The notes below the pieces were generated by a model. The model worked only from the letters and a program-made list of their open reading frames with translations, did not search any database and was not told where the DNA came from. This document shows positions 25,557-33,930 of a DNA stretch of 64,000 nt, piece after piece. Both the position numbers and the translations under genes were made by a program. This DNA is from Comamonadaceae bacterium OTU4NAUVB1. Its GTDB lineage: Bacteria; Pseudomonadota; Gammaproteobacteria; Burkholderiales; Burkholderiaceae_C. Positions within the stretch are counted from its first letter, which is position 1. Every line of letters starts with the position of its first letter. Location: contig CP099605.1 in the NCBI GenBank assembly GCA_024372625.1, positions 2,108,001 through 2,172,000 of the forward strand. The letters run 5' to 3'.

Positions 25557-27184
25557 GGGCCGCCGAATCGACCGGCGGCGTCCTGTCGGCACTGGGCGTG
25601 GCGGCGCCGCGCGCGCCGGAGCGTGGCGCGGCGGACGGCCGCGCCTTCGACGGCGGCTTCCGCTCGGCGCTCGCCGCGGCCGCGCCGCCGCCACCCCCGC
25701 CCCCACCCCCGTCGCGCGAGAAGGCCGCCGCGCCCGCCCGCGAACCGGCCCCGGGCCCGGGCCGCGCCGAGGCCCGCCCGCCCCGCCCGGACGCCGCGCC
25801 CGGCAACGCCGCCGCGCCGTCCGGCGCCGAGGCCCGGGCCACCGCCCGCGCCGGCGCCGAGCGTGGCGACGACCCGGCCCGCGACGCACGCGAACCCGGC
25901 CACGGCGCGGCGCCGGACGCCACCGCGCCCGAGGCCACGGCCACGACGCCCGGCGCGTCCGGCGCGCCGGACGCGCGCGAGGCGCCGGCGATCGACAACG
26001 CCCTGCTGCTGGCGCAGAGCGGCCTGGTGCCCACGCTGGCCCCGCCGGTGGCGCCCGCGACGCTCGCGGTTGCGGCCGGATCGCCGCGGGCCACCGACGG
26101 CGCCGGCCTGCCGGTGATCGGCGATGCGGCCGGCGGCGCCGACGGCACGGGACGCTTCGTCCCGGCGCCCGGCGCGTCGCCACGACCGGGCTTCGCGCCC
26201 GCTACGGCCGAGGCGGCCATCGCGGCCGATGCCGCCGGCGTCGCCGGCGCGGCGGCCGGCACGGTCGCGTCCCTCGGCTGGCGTCCGGCCACGGCGCGCG
26301 GCGCGGGCGCCGGAGCGGACGCCACCGGCGCCGTCGCGGACGATCCCGCCCGGGCGCGCGGGGGCGCCGCCACCGCGCTCGCGGGCGCCGCGACGGTGTC
26401 GCTGCAGACCCCGGGCGCGGCCCGTGCAGCGGCCGTGGAGCACACCCCCACCACCCTGCTGCAGCAGCGCGCCGTGGCCCAGGAGGCCGCCACCGGCGCG
26501 GCCTCGATCGCCACGGCGGGCGCGACCGCGACGACCGGGTCGGCGGGCGCGACGGCGACGATCGACGCGGCGCTCGCCGCCGGCGTCGCGCTGGCGCCTG
26601 CCCAGGCCGCGCCGCGCCGCGCCGAACGCGCCGGCGGCGCGCCGGGCGAAGCCGACGGCGGCGCGGCCGGCGCCTTCTTCGGCGGCGGCACGGGCCCCAC
26701 CGGCGCCGCGACGACGCCGTCGGCGGGCGCGGCCGGTGCCTCGGCGGCGCCGACGGCGGCCGGTGCGTCCGGCGAGCTGCTCGACCGGTTCGGCTGGTGG
26801 ATGGCGCAGAAGACGCAGAGCGCCGAACTCACGGTCGACGTGGGCGGCCAGCCGGTGTCGGTCAGCGTCAAGGTGCAGGGCAACGAGGCGCAGGTGGTGT
26901 TCCGCAGCGACGCGCCCGAGGCCCGCCAGGCGCTGGCGCAGACCCTGCCGCAGCTGCGCGAGATGCTCGGCGGCGAGGGCATGGTGCTGGCCGACGCGTC
27001 GGTGGGCGGCCGGGGCGCGGGCGGGGACGCCTCCGCTGGCGGCGGGCGCGACGGCGACGCGCGCGCCACGGCCGCCGCGCTCCCGGGCGGCGACGGCGCC
27101 CGCGCGGCCGCGCCGCTCGCGGCCGCGCCGGCCACCGCCCCGCGCGGCGCGGGCGGGCGGCGCTCGCTCGACCTCTACGTCTGA
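25553..27184 (+). CDS. fliK: Flagellar hook-length control protein FliK
   Basis: FliK measures hook length and triggers the FlhB substrate switch. The 543-residue protein has a long, disordered N-terminal and central ruler region, extremely rich in Ala, Gly, Pro and Thr, including an eight- to nine-proline run near residues 43-52. The conserved FliK C-terminal domain is recognisable at about 405-490: DRFGWWMAQKTQSAELTVD, VSVSVKVQGNEAQVVFRSD, then ALAQTLPQLREML. The extreme GC of the middle (nearly all GC codons) is consistent with relaxed selection on sequence. It overlaps fliJ (ATGA) and ends the fliFGHIJK group. Confidence 0.9.
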   Translation: MRAAESTGGVLSALGVAAPRAPERGAADGRAFDGGFRSALAAAAPPPPPPPPPSREKAAAPAREPAPGPGRAEARPPRPDAAPGNAAAPSGAEARATARAGAERGDDPARDAREPGHGAAPDATAPEATATTPGASGAPDAREAPAIDNALLLAQSGLVPTLAPPVAPATLAVAAGSPRATDGAGLPVIGDAAGGADGTGRFVPAPGASPRPGFAPATAEAAIAADAAGVAGAAAGTVASLGWRPATARGAGAGADATGAVADDPARARGGAATALAGAATVSLQTPGAARAAAVEHTPTTLLQQRAVAQEAATGAASIATAGATATTGSAGATATIDAALAAGVALAPAQAAPRRAERAGGAPGEADGGAAGAFFGGGTGPTGAATTPSAGAAGASAAPTAAGASGELLDRFGWWMAQKTQSAELTVDVGGQPVSVSVKVQGNEAQVVFRSDAPEARQALAQTLPQLREMLGGEGMVLADASVGGRGAGGDASAGGGRDGDARATAAALPGGDGARAAAPLAAAPATAPRGAGGRRSLDLYV

Positions 27185-27193
27185 GCGTGCCCT

Positions 27194-27215
27194 CGCTTCG
27201 CGACCCCGCGAAGCG
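27194..27215 (+). terminator. Hairpin after fliK
   Basis: A perfect nine-base stem, CGCTTCGCG with CGCGAAGCG around ACCC, lies ten bases after the fliK stop. There is no U-tract, so it may be a pause or RNA-stability element rather than a full terminator. It separates the fliF and fliL operons. Confidence 0.45.
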
Positions 27216-27282
27216 GGCGGCCAAGGCATCGTAAAGCGCTGTTTTCCCGGTCCTTTTCACGCCCTTGGTCCCGGGCGATCGC

Positions 27283-27293
27283 TCGAATAATCG
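27283..27293 (+). promoter_or_regulatory. TCGAATAATCG motif upstream of fliL
   Basis: Identical to the 11-base motif upstream of fliF (20018-20028). It lies 88 bases before the fliL start codon in a 197-base intergenic region, and GTTTTCCC, also found upstream of flhB, lies at 27241-27248. Together they suggest a common class II flagellar promoter. Confidence 0.45.
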
Positions 27294-27381
27294 TTCCCAT
27301 GCCGACGGCACCGCGCCCTTGCGCGAACGCCTGCCGCGGCGTCGATCCGACGAACGAACGAACGAAAGCCAAGGAAACACC

Positions 27382-27993
27382 GTGTCCGCCAAACCCGCCG
27401 ATCCCGCCACGGCCACCGACAAGCCCGCGGGCAAAGGAAAGAAGGGCCTCGTCATCGCCCTGGTCGCCGTCCTGGTGCTGGCCGCCGGTGGCGGTGGTGG
27501 CGCCTGGTACTTCCTCAAACAGAAGGGCCACGACACCGCCGCCAAGGACGAGCAGCCCGCCCACGAGGAGGAGCCCCAAGCCAAGCCCGGCGCCGCGCCG
27601 GTCTACCTGGCGCTGGAGAACATGGTGCTCAACCTCGCCGACCCCGGTGGCGAGCGTGTCGCGCAGGTCGGCATCACGCTGGAGGTGGAGAGCGACAAGA
27701 CGGTCGAGAAGATCAAGGTGCTGATGCCCAAGGTACGCAGCGGCGTGCTGATGCTGGTCTCCCAGCGCACCTCCGACGAGCTGCTCAAGCGCGACGGCAA
27801 GGAGAAGCTCGCCCTGGACATCCGCGCCGAGGTCTCCGAGGTGCTCGGCTACGAGGTCGAATCCTCGCGCAGCGTCAAGGCCAAGGCCAAGGGCGACGAC
27901 GCGGAGGACGAGGATCCGCCGCCGCGCCGCAGGAAGCGCGCCGCCTACAGCCCGGTGCAGGGCGTGCTGTTCTCCGCCTTCATCGTCCAATGA
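27382..27993 (+). CDS. fliL: Flagellar basal body-associated protein FliL
   Basis: FliL surrounds or stabilises the stator units near the motor. The 203-residue protein has a short cytoplasmic N-terminus with Lys/Gly, one membrane helix (about 22-44, GLVIALVAVLVLAAGGGGG then AWYF), and a periplasmic domain with the stomatin-like FliL fold (VYLALENMVLNLADPGGERVAQVGITLEVES, about 74-104). The insertion KAKAKGDDAEDEDPPPRRRKR (about 168-188) before the conserved C-terminal VQGVLFSAFIVQ is longer than usual. It starts with GTG at 27382 behind AAGGAAAC. Its stop overlaps the fliM start by ATGA. Confidence 0.92.
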   Translation: MSAKPADPATATDKPAGKGKKGLVIALVAVLVLAAGGGGGAWYFLKQKGHDTAAKDEQPAHEEEPQAKPGAAPVYLALENMVLNLADPGGERVAQVGITLEVESDKTVEKIKVLMPKVRSGVLMLVSQRTSDELLKRDGKEKLALDIRAEVSEVLGYEVESSRSVKAKAKGDDAEDEDPPPRRRKRAAYSPVQGVLFSAFIVQ

Positions 27994-28994
27994 CCGACAC
28001 CGCCGCCCTCGACGATGCAGTGGCCGCGCCGCCGGCCGCCGCGCCCGTGGCGCCGGGCGACGACGCGGTGGCGCGCATGGCCGCGGCGGCCGTGCGCGAC
28101 CACGACCTCTCGGTGGCCGACCGCATGGTGCGCCGCCCGATGCCCACGCTGGACATCGTCAACCAGCGCTTCCTGCGCCACCTGCGCGTGGGCGTGTTCC
28201 AGTTCCTGCGCCGCAGCGCCGAGATCTCGATCGCGCCGGTCGAGATCGCGACCTACGCCGAGTTCGTCGGCGCGCTGCCCCAGCCCACCAACTACAACGT
28301 CGTCTCGCTGCAGCCGCTGCGCGGCAACGGCCTGGTGGTGTGCGAGGCGGCGCTGATCTCCGCGCTGGTCGATGCGCTCTACGGCGGCGCCTGCCGGCTG
28401 CAGACGGTGATGGAGGGGCGCGACTTCTCGCCCACCGAACTGCGCGTGATCCAGCGCCTGGTGGGCATCGTCTGCGGCGAATACAACAAGGCCTGGAAAG
28501 AGATCTACCCGCTCGAGCTGGCCTACCAGCGCAGCGAGACGCACGTCCAGTTCCTCAACGTCGCGGCGCCGGCCGACAAGCTGGTGGTGACCACGCTGCG
28601 TTTCGCGATCGGCGACTTCGAGGGCGCGGTGCGCATCGCCATGCCCTACGCCGTGCTCGACCCGATCCGCGACGTGCTCTACGGCGCGCAGCAGGCCCAG
28701 GCACTGGCCGAGGACCGGCGCTGGGTGACGCTGCTCACGCGCGAGATCCAGGCCGCCGAGGTCACGCTGGTGGCCGAACTGGCGCAGCCCGAACTCACCA
28801 TCGGCCAGCTGCTGGCGATGAAGCCGGGCGACTTCATCCCGTTCGACCGCTCCCCGCGCGTCGTCGCCTCGGTGGACAACACGCCGGTCTTCGCCTGCCA
28901 CTACGGCACCCACAACGCGCACTACGCGCTGCGCATCGACGAATGCCTTCGCGGGGACGACCCGCACTGGCTTGGAGGAAACCATGTCCGCTGA
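27990..28994 (+). CDS. fliM: Flagellar motor switch protein FliM, lacking the canonical CheY-binding N-terminus
   Basis: FliM is the middle layer of the C-ring. It binds FliG and normally receives CheY-P. The 334-residue protein has the CheC-like middle domain (VRRPMPTLDIVNQRFLRHLRVG, then FVGALPQPTNYNVVSLQPLRG, about 45-115) and the C-terminal SpoA domain (about 250-325, LLAMKPGDFIPFD). Two features are odd. The first 35 residues are an Ala/Pro-rich stretch with no LSQ-EIDALL motif, the usual CheY-P docking peptide. The loop that is GGxG in many FliM proteins reads GGAC (132-135). The overlap with fliL (ATGA) leaves no room for another start. It overlaps fliN by 11 bases. Confidence 0.93.
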   Translation: MTDTAALDDAVAAPPAAAPVAPGDDAVARMAAAAVRDHDLSVADRMVRRPMPTLDIVNQRFLRHLRVGVFQFLRRSAEISIAPVEIATYAEFVGALPQPTNYNVVSLQPLRGNGLVVCEAALISALVDALYGGACRLQTVMEGRDFSPTELRVIQRLVGIVCGEYNKAWKEIYPLELAYQRSETHVQFLNVAAPADKLVVTTLRFAIGDFEGAVRIAMPYAVLDPIRDVLYGAQQAQALAEDRRWVTLLTREIQAAEVTLVAELAQPELTIGQLLAMKPGDFIPFDRSPRVVASVDNTPVFACHYGTHNAHYALRIDECLRGDDPHWLGGNHVR

Positions 28995-29370
28995 ACAACA
29001 GACCGCCTTCGAGGCCCCCGCCGACGAAGGCGCCGGCTGGGCCGAGGCGCTCGACGCCGGGGCGCCCGCCGGCCCCACCGCCGCGGCCGACGCGCAGGCG
29101 CCGCTGCACGACATCCAGCGCGTGCTGGACATCCCGGTGCAGCTCACGGTCGAGCTCGGGCGCAAGAAGGTGCCGATCAAGCACGTGCTGCAGCTCGGCC
29201 AGGGCTCCATCGTCGAGCTCGACACGCTCGCCGGCGAGCCGATGGACGTGCTGGTCAACGGCTACCTGGTGGCCCAGGGCGAGGTGGTGGTGGTGAACAA
29301 CAAGTTCGGCATCCGCCTGACCGACGTCGTCACGCCCTCGGAACGCCTGCGCCGCGTGAACCGTGGCTAG
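28984..29370 (+). CDS. fliN: Flagellar motor switch protein FliN
   Basis: FliN forms the base of the C-ring and docks FliH. The 128-residue protein has an acidic, Ala-rich N-terminus and the C-terminal SpoA domain (about residues 44-125): LDIPVQLTVELGRKKVPIKHVLQLGQGSIVELD, then PMDVLVNGYLVAQGEVVVVNNKFGIRLTDVV. I start at ATG 28984, behind TTGGAGGAAACC. The domain is intact. It follows and overlaps fliM. A repeated palindromic element lies between it and fliO. Confidence 0.95.
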   Translation: MSAEQQTAFEAPADEGAGWAEALDAGAPAGPTAAADAQAPLHDIQRVLDIPVQLTVELGRKKVPIKHVLQLGQGSIVELDTLAGEPMDVLVNGYLVAQGEVVVVNNKFGIRLTDVVTPSERLRRVNRG

Positions 29371-29380
29371 ACGTGGCTCT

Positions 29381-29472
29381 CCCCCAGTCTTCGCGCACTG
29401 GCGTGTCGCTTCGCCAACCCCCTTCCGGGGGCAACACCGGCGGCCCGGCGGAGCCGGTTCCACGGTGTTCCC
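29381..29472 (+). repeat. Intergenic palindromic repeat element, copy 1
   Basis: This roughly 92-base element between fliN and fliO contains nested inverted repeats: CCCCCTTCCGGGGG, and AACACCG with CGGTGTT flanking GGCGGCCCGGCGGAGCCGG. A diverged copy in opposite orientation lies at 59160-59250, sharing the GGAACCGGC-N3-GCCGGGCCG core, GGAAGGGG(G)TTGGCG and the order of the other blocks. Non-coding, REP/BIME-like; it interrupts an otherwise tightly packed operon. Confidence 0.7.
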
Positions 29473-29502
29473 GGATGGGGACGCTGCAGGTTCAGGAATG
29501 AA

Positions 29503-29826
29503 ATGACCCAAAGCCTCGTCACCGTCGTCCTGTTCGTCCTGGCGATCCTGTCGATCCCGTTCCTGCTCAAGCGCTGGCAGGAGAAGCGCGGCGGGTTGCT
29601 GCCCGGCGCGCTGGCGGCCGGGTCGAACGCGAAGCTGGTCTCGGCCGTCGCCGTCGGGCCGCAGCAGCGCGTCGTCACGGTTGAGGTCGGCCCCGAGGGC
29701 GCGCGCACCCAGCTGGTGCTGGGCGTGACGGCGCAGTCCATCACCTGCCTGCACACGCTGGACGTCCCGGGCCCCGCGTCCCCCTTTTCCTCCTCCCCGC
29801 ATGGAACCGAAGCACCGCATGCCTGA
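29503..29826 (+). CDS. fliO: Flagellar export apparatus protein FliO
   Basis: FliO helps assemble the FliP ring of the export gate. The 107-residue protein has one membrane helix right at the N-terminus ([21 protein letters not shown]) followed by a basic stretch and a small cytoplasmic domain with [22 protein letters not shown] (about 42-63), typical of the family's beta-rich FliO motif. Family sequence is weakly conserved; position between fliN and fliP supports the call. GGTTCAGGAATGAA precedes the start. The end overlaps the start of fliP. Confidence 0.85.
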   Translation: MTQSLVTVVLFVLAILSIPFLLKRWQEKRGGLLPGALAAGSNAKLVSAVAVGPQQRVVTVEVGPEGARTQLVLGVTAQSITCLHTLDVPGPASPFSSSPHGTEAPHA

Positions 29827-30613
29827 CCGGACCGCCCCGCCGCGCCGCCGCGCGACCGCCCTGGCCGGCACCGTCGCCAGCGGCGGCGCCCTGCTCGCGC
29901 TGATGCTGCTCGCGCCGGCCGCGCAGGCCCAGGAGGCCGGCGGCCAGCTGCCGCTGCTCATCGGCCAGGGCGCCGGCGGCACCAATTTCTCCGTGCCGGT
30001 GCAGACATTGCTGTTCTTCACGGCGCTGTCGTTCCTGCCGGCCATCGTGCTGATGATGACGGGCTTCACCCGCATCGTGATCGTGCTGTCGCTGATGCGC
30101 CAGGCGCTGGGCACGCAGTCGGCGCCGCCCAACCAGGTGGTGATCGGGCTGTCGCTGTTCCTGACGTTCTTCGTCATGGGCCCGACGCTCGACCGCGTCT
30201 ACGCCGAGGCCTACAAGCCCTACACCGAGAACACGCTGAGCTTCGAGGGCGCCATCGCCAAGGCCGAGGCGCCGATGCGCGACTTCATGCTCAAGCAGAC
30301 CCGCCAGTCCGACTTCGCGCTGTTCGCCCGCCTGGCCCAGCTGCCCGCCGGCACCACCGCCCAGACCGCGCCGATGCGCGTGCTGATCCCGGCCTTCGCC
30401 ACCAGCGAGCTGAAGACGGCGTTCCAGATCGGCTTCATGATCTTCATCCCGTTCCTGGTGATCGACATCGTGGTCTCCAGCGTGCTGATGTCGCTGGGCA
30501 TGATGATGCTGTCGCCGGTGCTGGTGGCGCTGCCGTTCAAGCTGATGCTGTTCGTGCTGGCCGACGGCTGGAACCTGCTGATCGGCTCGCTCGCCGCGAG
30601 CTTCGCGCGATGA
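29801..30613 (+). CDS. fliP: Flagellar export gate protein FliP
   Basis: FliP forms the pentameric core of the export channel with FliQ and FliR. The protein (270 residues, or 264 if it begins at MPDRTAPP, 29819) has a cleavable signal peptide ending near PAAQAQE, then the conserved domain: [54 protein letters not shown], and the C-terminal [20 protein letters not shown] and [20 protein letters not shown] helices. Four membrane segments in the mature protein. No strong ribosome-binding site precedes either start, so translation is probably coupled to fliO. Its stop overlaps fliQ by ATGA. Confidence 0.95.
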   Translation: MEPKHRMPDRTAPPRRRATALAGTVASGGALLALMLLAPAAQAQEAGGQLPLLIGQGAGGTNFSVPVQTLLFFTALSFLPAIVLMMTGFTRIVIVLSLMRQALGTQSAPPNQVVIGLSLFLTFFVMGPTLDRVYAEAYKPYTENTLSFEGAIAKAEAPMRDFMLKQTRQSDFALFARLAQLPAGTTAQTAPMRVLIPAFATSELKTAFQIGFMIFIPFLVIDIVVSSVLMSLGMMMLSPVLVALPFKLMLFVLADGWNLLIGSLAASFAR

Positions 30614-30879
30614 ATCCGGAGACCGTCGTCACGATGGGCGGCGACGCCCTGGCGATGCTGCTGACGGTGTCGATGCCGGTGCTGCTCACGGTGCTAGCCG
30701 TCGGCCTGGTGGTGAGCATCTTCCAGGCCGTCACGCAGATCAACGAGCAGACGCTGGCCTTCGTGCCCAAGCTCATCGCCGCCGTGGCCGTGCTGGTCAT
30801 CGCCGGGCCGTGGATGCTGGAGACGCTGGTGGACTACATCCGGCGCGTCATCGAGTCGATCCCGCAGATGGTCCTGTGA
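30610..30879 (+). CDS. fliQ: Flagellar export gate protein FliQ
   Basis: FliQ is a two-helix membrane protein that wraps the FliP-FliR core of the export gate. The 89 residues contain the first helix ([29 protein letters not shown]) with the conserved [23 protein letters not shown] turn (about 36-58) and the second helix ([20 protein letters not shown]). Length equals the family norm. It overlaps fliP by four bases and lies 13 bases before fliR. Confidence 0.95.
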   Translation: MNPETVVTMGGDALAMLLTVSMPVLLTVLAVGLVVSIFQAVTQINEQTLAFVPKLIAAVAVLVIAGPWMLETLVDYIRRVIESIPQMVL

Positions 30880-30892
30880 GGACGCCGGCGCC

Positions 30893-31663
30893 GTGCTGAC
30901 CTTCACCGAAGCCCAGCTCATGGCCTGGGTCGGCCCCGTGCTGTGGCCCTTCCTGCGCGTGCTGGGGCTGTTCACCACCGCGCCGATCTTCTCCTCGCGC
31001 GCCTTCCCGGTGCGCGCCCGCGTCGGGCTGGCCTTCATGGTGGCGCTGTGCGCGCAGGCCACGCTCGGGGCGCAGCCGGTGATCGGCATCGACGGCGTCG
31101 CCGGCATCGGCACGCTGGTCCAGCAGGTGGGCATCGGCATGACGATCGGCTTCGCGGTGCGGCTGATCTTCGCGACCATCGAACTCGCCGGCGAACTCGT
31201 CGGCCTGCAGATGGGCCTGAACTTCGCCGCCTTCTTCGATCCGATGAGCAACGCCCAGGTCAGCGCGGTCTCGCGCTTCTTCGGCAACATCGCGGTGCTG
31301 CTGTTCATCGCCGTCAACGGCCACCTCACGGTGCTGATGGCCGTGATCCGCAGCTTCGACGCCTTCCCCGTGGACGGCAGCATCCTGCAGACGCTGGCGC
31401 GGCTGCGCATGCACGAACTCGGTGCCGACCTGTTCGCCAGCGCCCTGTGGATCGCCCTGCCGATGATCGGCCTGCTGCTGTTCGTGAACCTGGTGCTGGG
31501 CGTGATCTCGCGCGTCGCCCCGCAGATGAACATCTACGCCATCGGCTTCCCGGTGACCCTGACCACCGGTCTCGCCGGCATCGCCCTGGTGCTGCCGATG
31601 ATGGAGCAGCCGCTGCTCATGGCGATGGAGCGGATGCTGTCGCTGTTCATGGGCGGGCGCTAG
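30893..31663 (+). CDS. fliR: Flagellar export gate protein FliR
   Basis: FliR completes the export channel, one copy per FliP5Q4 core. The 256-residue protein has about six hydrophobic segments and family signatures: FLRVLGLFTTAPIFSSRAFPVRARVGLAF (about 20-48), ELVGLQMGLNFAAFFDP (about 101-117) and the C-terminal APQMNIYAIGFPVTLTTGLAGI. It begins with GTG at 30893. It ends the fliLMNOPQR operon and the flagellar block in this window. The last 17 bases overlap a small gene on the other strand. Confidence 0.95.
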   Translation: MLTFTEAQLMAWVGPVLWPFLRVLGLFTTAPIFSSRAFPVRARVGLAFMVALCAQATLGAQPVIGIDGVAGIGTLVQQVGIGMTIGFAVRLIFATIELAGELVGLQMGLNFAAFFDPMSNAQVSAVSRFFGNIAVLLFIAVNGHLTVLMAVIRSFDAFPVDGSILQTLARLRMHELGADLFASALWIALPMIGLLLFVNLVLGVISRVAPQMNIYAIGFPVTLTTGLAGIALVLPMMEQPLLMAMERMLSLFMGGR

Positions 31664-31886
31664 CCGCGGGGGGAAAGAGCCGCACCATCCGGCGTCCCGC
31701 GGGCGTCACGCGCGTCACGGTCGCGGAAGGACGGCGCCAGCCGTCGGCCGTGCGCACGGCCTTCTCCATGCGGGCCTCGACATGCCCGCCGAGCACGAGG
31801 ATGTGCACCGCGTCGACGAGGTCGCCGCCCTCCACGACCATCGGCAGGTTCCTGGCGGCCAGGATTCGGAGCAGGGAGGAAGCCAT
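31647..31886 (-). CDS. Small conserved hypothetical protein
   Basis: A 79-residue basic protein of unknown function. It resembles a family of short Burkholderiales proteins that I recall by the LAARNLP start, an alternating VDAVHILVLGGHVEA stretch (about 24-38) and a VRTADGWRRPSATVTRVTPAGRRMV-type end; no catalytic residues or membrane segments are visible. It overlaps the end of fliR by 17 bases on the opposite strand and faces away from the VOC gene. Regular predicted helix-strand pattern and codon use like its neighbours argue that it is real, but a shadow frame is not excluded. Confidence 0.55.
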   Translation of the reverse strand: MASSLLRILAARNLPMVVEGGDLVDAVHILVLGGHVEARMEKAVRTADGWRRPSATVTRVTPAGRRMVRLFPPAASARP

Positions 31887-32006
31887 GGCGCCATTGTCCC
31901 GGGCGAACCGGCCGTCCGCCCGCCGCGCCCCGCGCGGTGATCCGGCGCGGCGTGCGCAACGTCACGTTCGCGCCGGGTTCGTCGCCCCGGCGGGCGGGCC
32001 CCGCGG

Positions 32007-32393
32007 TCAGCGGAAGATCGCGCAGAGCTTGTTGCCGTCGGGATCGCGCACGTAGGCCAGGTGCATGGGTCCCATGCCGCCGTCGCGCGGGCCGGGCGGC
32101 TGCTCGATGGACGTGCCGCCGTGGGCGAGCGCGACGTCGTGGAAGCGCTGCAGTTGCTCGGGCGAGCTGCACTTGAACCCGATGGTGCCGCCGTTGGCCG
32201 GGGTCGCCGCCGCGCCGTCGATCGGCTGGCTGACGCCGAAACTGTTGCCGGCATGCCGCCAGAAGAGGCGCACGTGGCCCGACGCGGCCGTGTTGCGCAC
32301 GCCCTCGCCGGCGCCGAGCACGCCCAGCACGGCGTCGTAGAAGCGTTTGGACCGTTCGATGTCGTTCGAGCCGACCATGACGTGATTGAACAT
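32007..32393 (-). CDS. VOC (glyoxalase/bleomycin resistance) superfamily protein
   Basis: A 128-residue single vicinal-oxygen-chelate protein, typical in length for a glyoxalase-like or dioxygenase-like enzyme with two beta-alpha-beta-beta-beta modules. The start FNHVMVGSNDIERSKRFYDAVL and the end LAYVRDPDGNKLCAIF are the family signatures; the histidine at residue 4 and the late strand acid position are where metal ligands sit. Substrate is unknown; many such genes encode isomerases, lyases or antibiotic-binding proteins. It stands alone between fliR and the MocR regulator, 118 bases from the latter's stop. Confidence 0.82.
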   Translation of the reverse strand: MFNHVMVGSNDIERSKRFYDAVLGVLGAGEGVRNTAASGHVRLFWRHAGNSFGVSQPIDGAAATPANGGTIGFKCSSPEQLQRFHDVALAHGGTSIEQPPGPRDGGMGPMHLAYVRDPDGNKLCAIFR

Positions 32394-32511
32394 GAGCTTG
32401 TGTCTCCGTGGGTTGTGGGAAGGTTCGCGGCCCGCAGTATCGCGGGAGTCGCCGCTCGTGCCCCGCCCGACCCGCCACTGACCCGCCGCTTACCCGCCGC
32501 TCGCTCGCCGA

Positions 32512-33930
32512 TCACCCGTCGCGCAGTGCCTTCAGTCCGGCCAGCGCGCGGCGCAGGCCGTCCCGGTCCGGCGCGGCGTTGTGGCAGATCCGCACCATGC
32601 CGTCGCCCGTCAGTGGCGTGACCTCGAACAGGTCGTAGGGGGTGACGCCGATGCCGGCCTGCTCGGCCGCGCGCGCGAAGCTCGGCGCGGTCCAGCGCGG
32701 CCCGGTCCGCAGGCCGAAATAGAACGAGCCGGGGTGGCTGACGCGGTCCGCCGGCGGGAAGCATTCGTCCACGAGGGCCTGGCGGGCGCGGGTCTCCGCC
32801 CGGATCGCCCGGGCGATCCGCGGCAGGGCACCGGCGTTCATCAGGCGCTGCGCCACGGCGGCGTTGAGCGGCGAGGCCATCAGGGTCGTCGCGCGCAGGG
32901 CGACGCCGAGCGCCTGCCCGAAGCGCCCCGCCGCGGCCACGTAGCCGATCCGCAGGCCGGGCCCGGCCAGCTTGGAAAGACCGGTGACGTGGACCACCCG
33001 CTCCGGCGCCAGGGACGCGAGCGGCGGCAGGGGGTCGTCCAGCATGAAGCCGTAGACGTCGTCCTCGACCACGACCAGGTCGTGCCGACGGCAGACCTCC
33101 AGGATCGCGTGCCGGCGCTCCAGGCCCATGGTGGCGGTGCTGGGGTTGTGCAGCGTGGGGCAGCAGAACAGCACCTTGGCGCCCGAGCGGCGCGCGGCCA
33201 GGTCCAGCGCCTCGGGCCGCAGCCCCTCGTGGTCCATGCGCACCCCGACCAGGTTGCGGCCCAGCATCGCGGCCGCCGACTTGATGCCGTAGAAGGTCAG
33301 TTCCTCCGCCAGCACCATGTCGCCCGGCCGCGTCAGCGCGCCGAGCGCCATCAGCAGGCCGTGCTGAGCGCCACAGGTGATCGTGACCTCCTGCGCGGAC
33401 ACCGCCATCCCCATCCCGGCCAGCCAGCGCGCCGCCGCCGTCCGGTGGTCGGCCCGCCCCGCGTCGACCTGGGTGGCCAGCAGGCGGTCGACCCCGGGCC
33501 CGGGCACCAGCTCGGCCAGGACGAGGTCCGCGCCGGCCAGGTCGGGCGTGCGTTCCGGGAAGTTGTGCGACAGGTCGATGAAGCCCGGCGGCCGTGACTG
33601 CTCCCACAGCGATGGCGGGCTGTCGATCGACGCCGACGGCAGGGTGAGGAAGGTGCCGCGCCCCACTTCCCCCCGGGCCAGACCGGCCTGGCACAGGGCG
33701 TCGAACGCCCGCGTGACGGTGCCCAGGTTGAGGCCGAGCATGCGCGCGAACTCGCGCTGCGGCGGCAGTCGCTCCCCGACCTTGAGCGAGCCGTTCATCA
33801 ATCCCGCGCGCACCCCTTCGACGATGGCCTTGTAGCGCGGTCCGCCCATGACGTCGATGGCCAGCATCCAGGGCGGCCGGCGCATGCCGTCCGGTCCTTT
33901 GGCAATGTACCCCTCAATGTATCGATCCAT
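32512..33930 (-). CDS. MocR-type regulator (GntR HTH fused to aminotransferase-like domain)
   Basis: A 472-residue PLP-binding transcription factor. The N-terminal GntR winged helix (about 25-95) has RYKAIVEGVRAGLMNGSLKVGERLPPQREFARMLGLNLGTVTRAFD-type sequence, and the fold-type I aminotransferase-like domain (about 120-465) has GAQHGLLMAL, the VVEDDVYGF strand and the PLP lysine in TGLSKLAGPGLRIGY. It is divergent from a RidA and amino-acid ABC transporter operon, which it probably controls in response to an amino acid or its imine. I start at MDRYIEG (33930); starts further in are possible. CAATGTA repeats lie at and upstream of the start. Confidence 0.88.
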   Translation of the reverse strand: MDRYIEGYIAKGPDGMRRPPWMLAIDVMGGPRYKAIVEGVRAGLMNGSLKVGERLPPQREFARMLGLNLGTVTRAFDALCQAGLARGEVGRGTFLTLPSASIDSPPSLWEQSRPPGFIDLSHNFPERTPDLAGADLVLAELVPGPGVDRLLATQVDAGRADHRTAAARWLAGMGMAVSAQEVTITCGAQHGLLMALGALTRPGDMVLAEELTFYGIKSAAAMLGRNLVGVRMDHEGLRPEALDLAARRSGAKVLFCCPTLHNPSTATMGLERRHAILEVCRRHDLVVVEDDVYGFMLDDPLPPLASLAPERVVHVTGLSKLAGPGLRIGYVAAAGRFGQALGVALRATTLMASPLNAAVAQRLMNAGALPRIARAIRAETRARQALVDECFPPADRVSHPGSFYFGLRTGPRWTAPSFARAAEQAGIGVTPYDLFEVTPLTGDGMVRICHNAAPDRDGLRRALAGLKALRDG

